Of a stretch of 64,000 nucleotides of DNA, positions 58,225-64,000 are shown piece after piece (position 1 is the first letter of the stretch; every line of letters begins with the position of its first letter). This DNA is from Gossypium raimondii (Eukaryota > Streptophyta > Magnoliopsida > Malvales > Malvaceae): positions 55,385,924-55,449,923 of the forward strand of contig NC_068570.1 in the NCBI RefSeq assembly GCF_025698545.1, given 5' to 3'. Both the position numbers and the translations under genes were made by a program. Under the pieces are notes generated by a model. That model saw only the letters and a program-made list of their open reading frames with translations. It was not told the origin of the DNA and did no database searches.

Positions 58225-60860
58225 ATTTTTTTTTTACTATTTTCAAGTTCGTTTTATTGTTCATGTTCTAGGCTCATGATTGTCTTTCTTAATAATGTGA
58301 CCTTCAAGGTTCAAATCTATGTTCTTCGCTTAAGAGTGTAATGTGTCTTATGATAGCACCCAACAGTTATTGGTATGATATACTTAAATTACTAATTGTA
58401 ATTCTATACTAAAAAATATTTATTTTGGATTTCAATGATTAGATTTACATTTTAAAAATTGTTTTTATTATTTAACTTACTAAATTTATATATTAATCAT
58501 ATTTGGATAATTATTATTTTGGATTCAAATAGTAATATTTAGATTTAATTCATTAATAAACAAATTATGAAATTTCATATTTGGATTTTAGAACAAAATG
58601 GCATATATGTGATCTATTATCATCTTTATCCAATATATATAATCATCTTTATTAAAATCATACAGTGGTGATAATATCTCTTAATTCTTCATTTCTTCCT
58701 CTTTACAATATTTTTAGTTATCACTCATAGTCATAAAATCTATTCAAGTTTTGTAGTCTTTCCTTTTAATCATATGTCAACTTAACATCTCTTGCACCAG
58801 CATGCAAAGAAGAAACATGAAATAGATTAGACAAATGAGTAAATTTTGTCATGTTCTAGGTTCGTGACTGCCTCTCTCAATAATATTGTCTTCAAGGTTC
58901 AAACCTACGTTCTTCGCTTGAGAATGCAATGTATCTTATCACTGCACCCTACACTTGTTAGTATGATACACTTAAACAACTAATTGTAATTCTATACTAA
59001 AAACAAATATTAATTTTAAGAAACATATTTAAATTTGAAATATTCGATAATTTATATTATTTTTTAACTTACTAAATTCATATATTAACCATATAAACAA
59101 TAGATGAAATAGTAATATTTAGATTTAATTCATTAATTAATAAACAAATTATGAAATTTGATATTAGAAATTTACAAAAATGACATGTATGTTTTAAATT
59201 ATAAAATCATCTCTTAATTCTTCATTTCTTACTCTTTAGAATATTTATGATTATCTACTTAAGTTTGGTAGTCCTCCTTTTAATTACCAAAACTAACATT
59301 CTTTGTGCCCATAATACTTTAATTTTATTTTATTATTAAAGAGATAAGCTTTGGATACTTCAACATCTTTAATAAGTCACTTTGGCATATACCTTACTTG
59401 CTACATTTATATAATATGAGCATCAAAATTCCTTTTGCCATGAATGCATCATTATGTAATCTTAAACCCATAAACAATCTAATTTGCAAATAAAAGAAAA
59501 CAACAAATTTTACTTTTAATTTAATTGTCTTTTCTTTCATGAAATTCCGTATTTTTTAAAATCTATATTTTCATTAAATATTTTCTTCTTTAATCACATT
59601 AATCGTTAAACTCAATTGATGGAACAATTAGATATATAAGAATATATAGATAACAATTTCGTATGATTGTGGATTATTATCCATGTATTCATTGCATGAT
59701 TAAGTAATTTTAGACTCATAAAACCAAAGTAATTGCCTAATTTGCAAGAAAAGAACAAAATTTACTTTAATAAAGAAAGCAAAGTATTATTATTGTAGAA
59801 ATACTTTACTTTGTTAGGAATTTTTATAACATATAAACTTTAATTTTAATTTAATTGTCTTTTTTAAAGAAAATTTATGTTTTCGGATCAAATTCTTTTA
59901 GTATATCATATCTTTAATGCATTGAAAATTTTAAATGATGATGTAAAAATTAAGGCTCAAGGGTCTTTAAAGTCCCTAATTTTTTTAAATATCAATTAAA
60001 CCCTTATACATTTTTCTTTTTTGCATTCAATCAAGCTATTGAACGTTAAAATTTCAATTTATTAAACCATTTAACCATTCAAGTTAACGGTCAACCGTTT
60101 AAGAGTAACGGCAACTATTTTTAGGGGTTGTCGCACACCAGAATTTTGCCATGCAATGAAATATGATATTTTATAATAAAAATCATAAAAATATAAAAAT
60201 AATTGAAATATATACAAATTAAAAATATTATAAATGATATATAAATTATTAAAATTATAAAAATTGCAAAAAAAACATTAATAAGTTTTAGAATAAAATA
60301 TATATTACAAAAATAAAAATTTTAAAATTATGAAAAATATTTAAAAATATGGAAAATTATTAAAGTTGTTAATGAAAGTTACAAAATATTATAAAAGCAA
60401 AAAAAATTGTTAATAAAATATTTAAAATAATTAAGTTGTTATTATAAATAATGACATTTTTTACTATTTTCAAATTCGTTTTATCATTCATGTTGTGGGT
60501 TTATGATTGTCTCTATCAATAATATTGTCCTCAAAGTTCAAACCTAGCTACGTTCTTCGCTTAAGAGTGCAATATATCTTATCACTGCACCCAACACTTG
60601 TTGGTATGATATACTTTGACTACTAATTGTAAATCTATACTAAAAAATTATTTAGTTTAGGAAACATATTTGGATTTGAATTATTTGATTTACATTTAAA
60701 TTTTTTAACTTACTAGAGATTCATATATTAACCATATTTGGATAACCAGTATATAATTATTTATTTTGGATTCAAATAGAATGATTCGATTTACATTTAA
60801 CTTACTACGTGGATAATTATTTATTTTGGATTAAAAGAGTAATATTTAGAGTAATAAAAA
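58225..60860. repeat. Three copies of an AT-rich repeat of about 400 bp
   Basis: Copies start at about 58225, 58835 and 60440. Shared marks in order are ttcgttttat...tcatgtt, gattgtct-tc--aataat, cttcaaggttcaaa-ctacgt, ttcttcgctt-agagtgcaat, cttatcactgcaccc-acact, ttggtatgatatacttaaac and actaattgtaattctatact. After them come attcatatattaaccatatt and tagatttaattcatta. No coding frame was found. Copies 1 and 2 are close together; copy 3 lies 1.6 kb away. Type of element unknown. Confidence 0.75.
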
Positions 60861-61027
60861 AAATTGAATTTTGAAAAATCATCAGTCGTAACTATTTAAG
60901 TTTGCTTCCTTCTTAATTAGCAAAAGTAAAATAGTTTCTTACAAAATTAAAAAAAGGAATGATATGAAAGAGAAGAAAGTTGGCATCTTTTCTTTTTTAT
61001 TAAATATGAATTGCAATGCCTTCCACC

Positions 61028-61436
61028 TAGACTTGTCCATGGGCCGGGCGGCCTGGCCCGGCCCGATGGCCCGTCCGAAATATGGGAGGGTTTGGGTAAA
61101 AATATAGGCCTGAAATATGGGCTTGGGCAAAAAATGAGGCCCATTTAAAAAATGGGCCGGGCTCGGGCTCAACTTTTTTGGCCCGGACCCGGCCCTGCCC
61201 GGCCTGAATATAATAAATATATATTTTTTATTTTTATTTTGTAATTTTAAAATACTTTTAAAATGTTTTTTTTTTTTTAAATATTTTTTTGTGTTTATTA
61301 AAAACCGGGCCGGGCCGGGCCAAATTTTAGGCCCATATTTCGGGCCGGGTCGGGCCAGCCTGGGCCTAAGAGTCGGGTCAAAATTTTTTTTGGGCCCGGC
61401 CCGAACCTAGCCCGGCCCGGCCCATGGACAAGTCTA
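61028..61436. mobile_element. hAT-like MITE, 409 bp, 8-bp target-site duplication
   Basis: The termini tagacttgtccatgggcc and ggcccatggacaagtcta are perfect inverted repeats. The element is flanked on both sides by cttccacc (61020-61027 and 61437-61444), an 8-bp duplication characteristic of hAT transposons. The GC-rich interior consists of repeated gggccgggc/gcccggccc modules around an AT-rich loop (61200-61300), so the whole element can fold on itself. No transposase. Confidence 0.9.
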
Positions 61437-61444
61437 CTTCCACC

Positions 61445-61585
61445 ATCTTCACCCTTCTTTTCTTTCTTTTCTTCCTACCTCTTTCTACCCATCTCTTTTT
61501 CTCTCTTTCCTTTCTTCATCCTCTGCCTTTCTTTCATTCCTATCATCTCCTTCATCTCTTTCATTTCTCACAACCACACTAATTA
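61445..61585 (+). promoter_or_regulatory. Pyrimidine-rich leader of the DC1 gene
   Basis: About 140 bp made almost only of C and T (ttcttttctttcttttcttc and similar) runs from the MITE's target site to the ATG at 61586. CT-rich leaders are common in plant 5' UTRs. The MITE sits directly upstream, so the native promoter may have been displaced by about 410 bp. Confidence 0.5.
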
Positions 61586-63632
61586 ATGGAGATGAAGAAC
61601 GAGAATGAGAATGAGAGTCACGACGAGTCGGTGCAACAGATTCAACATCCTTTTCATAAGGAACATCCCTTGGTGTTAGTGGCAGAGCAAAGCAATAAAG
61701 GTCTCAAAGCTCACTGCCATGGATGTGGGGAACTGCTTTCAGCTCCATGCTTCACTTGTATTCATTGCAATTATCACCTTCACAAGCAATGTGCAGAGGC
61801 ACCCATTAAAATTCATAATCACCCACTCCATCCTAAGCACTCAGGCATAGGTCTTTTTCTTCGACAAAGGCCAATTTCTTCTAGCAGGGTATATGGTTGT
61901 GCATTATGCAAGGAAAAACGTAACATGTTTTTTTTATGAATGTGATTGGTGTTATTTTTCCATTGACATCAAATGTGCTCAATTATCCTCTTCATTTAAG
62001 TTTAGCCAACTGTCCAAACATGACATCCACCAACATCCATTGACCTTCATAGAAAGTCCCATGGCCATAGATGTACTCAAAAGATTGAACTGCTGCTGGT
62101 GTCATGAACCATTGACAGATGCTATATTTTTTTGTTTCGATTGTCCATCATTCATCATTCACAAGAAATGCCTTGATGAGTTACCCACTGAAATTGATCA
62201 CCCTACACATCGCTTACACCCTCTTATTCTTAACCGTAGTAATAGTGATTACTTGTGCAACCTATGCCAAAAGCAACAATCCGGACCTTTTTACAGTTGT
62301 TCTCTTTGCCATTTTAACATCAATGTTGAATGTGCTTGGCCGAGGTCTACTGTTGAAGATAAAAGCTGCCATCAGCACCTATTCTCCTTACTTTGGAGAC
62401 AAGGTTCATTCATTTGTGATGCATGTGGCACTGAGGGAAATTATATTTCTTGTATATGTTTGAAATGTTGCATCGAAGTCCACAAGAAATGCACTTCACT
62501 CCCACACATTATCAAATTTTCTCGACATGATCATTGCATTTTTCACAAATATTTTCTTCAAACACAAGAGCTTACAAAGCAAGATTGCAAGATTTGTTTC
62601 AATGAAGTGAGACTAGAGCGTGGGAGTTACTCTTGTGTAAAACAAGGTTGCAATTACGTTGTCCATGTGAATTGTGTCTTAGAGGATGAAGAGTTGTACG
62701 AGTTAATTGAGGACGAAAAGCAATGTGAGGAGCTTGAAGAAAAATCTATGCAGTCTTCCATCATTCGTGTTATTGAGGTGAATGAAGCTGGGGAAGCTAC
62801 AAAGATTCAACATTTCAGTCATCAACATTGCTTGGTGTTAGCAGACAAGATGGAGGAGGAAATTGATAGAAAATTTGATGGGTGCATGCTACCTATCTCA
62901 AATATTTTCTATTATTGTTCAGAATGCCCCTTTTTTCTTCATAAAACCTGTGCTGAATTGCCAAGAATCAAGCAACATTGGTTTCATCAAAGCAATGCCA
63001 CCCTCAATTTCGACAGCTTCAAGAAATGTAACTTTTGCAGTCAATATTCTAGTGGTTTCTTCTATAGAATTAGATAATATATGTACATGTGCACAAGGTG
63101 TGCTAAAGTTGCTGATATCATTGAATGTGAAGGACACCAACACTTTCTCTTTTTTGATTTCAAATACAAGGAGAAATGTAATGGTTGTGGCATCAGGTGT
63201 TGGCGTGGTGCATTCAGATGTGGAAAGTGCAGATTTGCTTTGGATTTTGGATGCTTAACATTACCACATTCAGCTCTTCAAAAAATTGATGAACACAAGC
63301 TAAAGCTTACTTATCATGATGATAATGAGCAAAGTTATTGTGATATTTGTGAGCAATATAGAGATCCAAGGCTTTGGTATTATTCTTGTTCAATCTGTGA
63401 TACTTCTGCTCATCCCGAATGTGTTCTTGGACAATTTCCATTTCTCAAGGATGGGAGCACAATTGCTTTTTATAAACACAGCCATGGTCACCATCTTAAA
63501 TTTTTTAGGAAGGTTGAGGGCTTCCCTAAATGTTCTAAGTGTAGTAAGTTTTGCCAAGAAGAAATTTTCAAATGTAAAGAGTCTACATGCGATTATATTG
63601 TCCATTGCAAATGTCTGGATTTCTACGTTTAA
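61586..63632 (+). pseudogene. DC1-domain (Cys/His-rich C1) protein gene with a frameshift and a stop
   Basis: Nearly 680 codons contain about eight or nine DC1 modules, each with a leading H-x-HPL-type histidine block and paired C-x2-C motifs (HCHGCGELLSAPCFTCIHCN, CCWCHEPLTDAIFFCFDCPS, CNLCQKQQSGPFYSCSLCHF, CDICEQYRDPRLWYYSCSIC). DC1 proteins bind zinc and occur as large plant families tied loosely to stress and hormone signalling (family knowledge). Two lesions are visible. An eight-T run at 61928-61935 shifts the frame after KEKRNMFF, with the following ECDWCYFSIDIKCA in another frame. TAA at 63075-63077 then interrupts the next frame between SGFFYRIR and YMYMCTRCAK. Start and end are otherwise normal. 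Either this is a young pseudogene or the assembly has errors. Confidence 0.82.
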
Positions 63633-64000
63633 AGCTTTGTGGTAAGTACTTTAGATGATTAAAGAGCTATTGTTTTCTTTTAAATCATCAATGCAATTAA
63701 TTGTTTTTATTTCATGATTTTTTTTTCATTATTAACATCAGTTTTAATTGTCTTCATGGCTACAGATGTGTTTTGCTCAAATGGAAAGCACTAGAGGTTT
63801 TATCCGATCCAAAGAGTTCGCAAAGGATTTGACATTTCATTCCTACTTCTTCGATGAAGGATGTTCTAAGTGTGTTTTGATTTAAGTGTTGCTTTGTTTA
63901 AAATTTGTTTGAGTTTATATGATTTGAACTCACTATTACTTTGTTATTCATCTATGATATATTTGAGTTTGTAAAATTTGATTTCAGTATTATGTTGTGA
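63633..64000 (+). other. 3' UTR and 3' UTR intron of the DC1 gene
   Basis: The strong donor tgtg|gtaagt at 63641/63642 lies just after the stop, and ggctacag|atgtg near 63766 is a matching acceptor, giving a 3' UTR intron of about 125 bp. Remaining sequence to the window edge is AT-rich and shows no further gene. Confidence 0.5.

Noticed and set aside
61028..61436. Minus-strand proline/glycine-rich frames over the GC-rich block
   Set aside because: They are translations of the gggccgggc modules of the hAT-like MITE and not genes.
1..64000. CRISPR arrays, bacterial operons, rRNA and tRNA genes
   Set aside because: No regularly spaced identical short repeats, no ribosomal sequence and no cloverleaf with recognisable A/B boxes were found; gene structure is eukaryotic.

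Overview
This window looks like nuclear DNA of a dicot plant: AT-rich, with intron-bearing genes separated by long stretches of retrotransposon debris and miniature inverted-repeat elements. The degenerate gag, DUF7745 and LTR sequences resemble those I know from cotton (Gossypium, Malvaceae). That placement is inference from recalled family resemblance, not a search.

Four genes can be modelled with confidence. They are a COX16-type cytochrome c oxidase assembly factor (1630-3029, +, 3 exons), the molybdopterin synthase small subunit MOCS2A/CNX7 (30129-30434, -), a mitochondrial FAD-dependent glycerol-3-phosphate dehydrogenase of the SDP6 type (41836-46248, +, 6 exons) and a FLOWERING LOCUS D-like SWIRM/amine-oxidase histone demethylase (48737-52542, +, 5 exons). 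Three related small secreted cysteine-rich peptide genes (about 18.3, 22.2 and 26.6 kb) share promoter blocks, but only the last is intact. A DC1-domain (Cys/His-rich C1) gene at 61.6-63.6 kb carries a frameshift and an in-frame stop. A further minus-strand gene of unknown function (38.8-40.2 kb) seems broken, and an exon-like remnant at 32.57-32.72 kb lies on the other side of an inserted copia element.

Layout: 3.3-16.8 kb is a 13.4-kb tail-to-tail inverted pair of degenerate LTR-retroelement derivatives that meet in a palindromic junction near 10.41 kb. 18.3-28.1 kb holds the peptide family with interspersed LTR, LINE and MITE sequence. 29.3-31.6 kb is MOCS2A with tandem duplications in its intron and downstream flank. 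32.7-38.8 kb is a decayed Ty1/copia element carrying a nested 1.78-kb insertion. 41.8-53.1 kb is the gene-rich part (SDP6, FLD). 55.1-57.6 kb is a deleted Ty3/gypsy element, 58.2-60.9 kb contains three copies of an AT-rich repeat, and the end of the window holds a hAT-like MITE just upstream of the DC1 gene.

The intact genes are unrelated housekeeping or regulatory genes: respiratory complex IV assembly, molybdenum cofactor synthesis, glycerol catabolism and chromatin control of flowering. I saw no operon-like functional grouping and no convincing tRNA, rRNA or CRISPR sequence. Exon boundaries were placed by hand from GT-AG sites and reading phase. No alignment was run.
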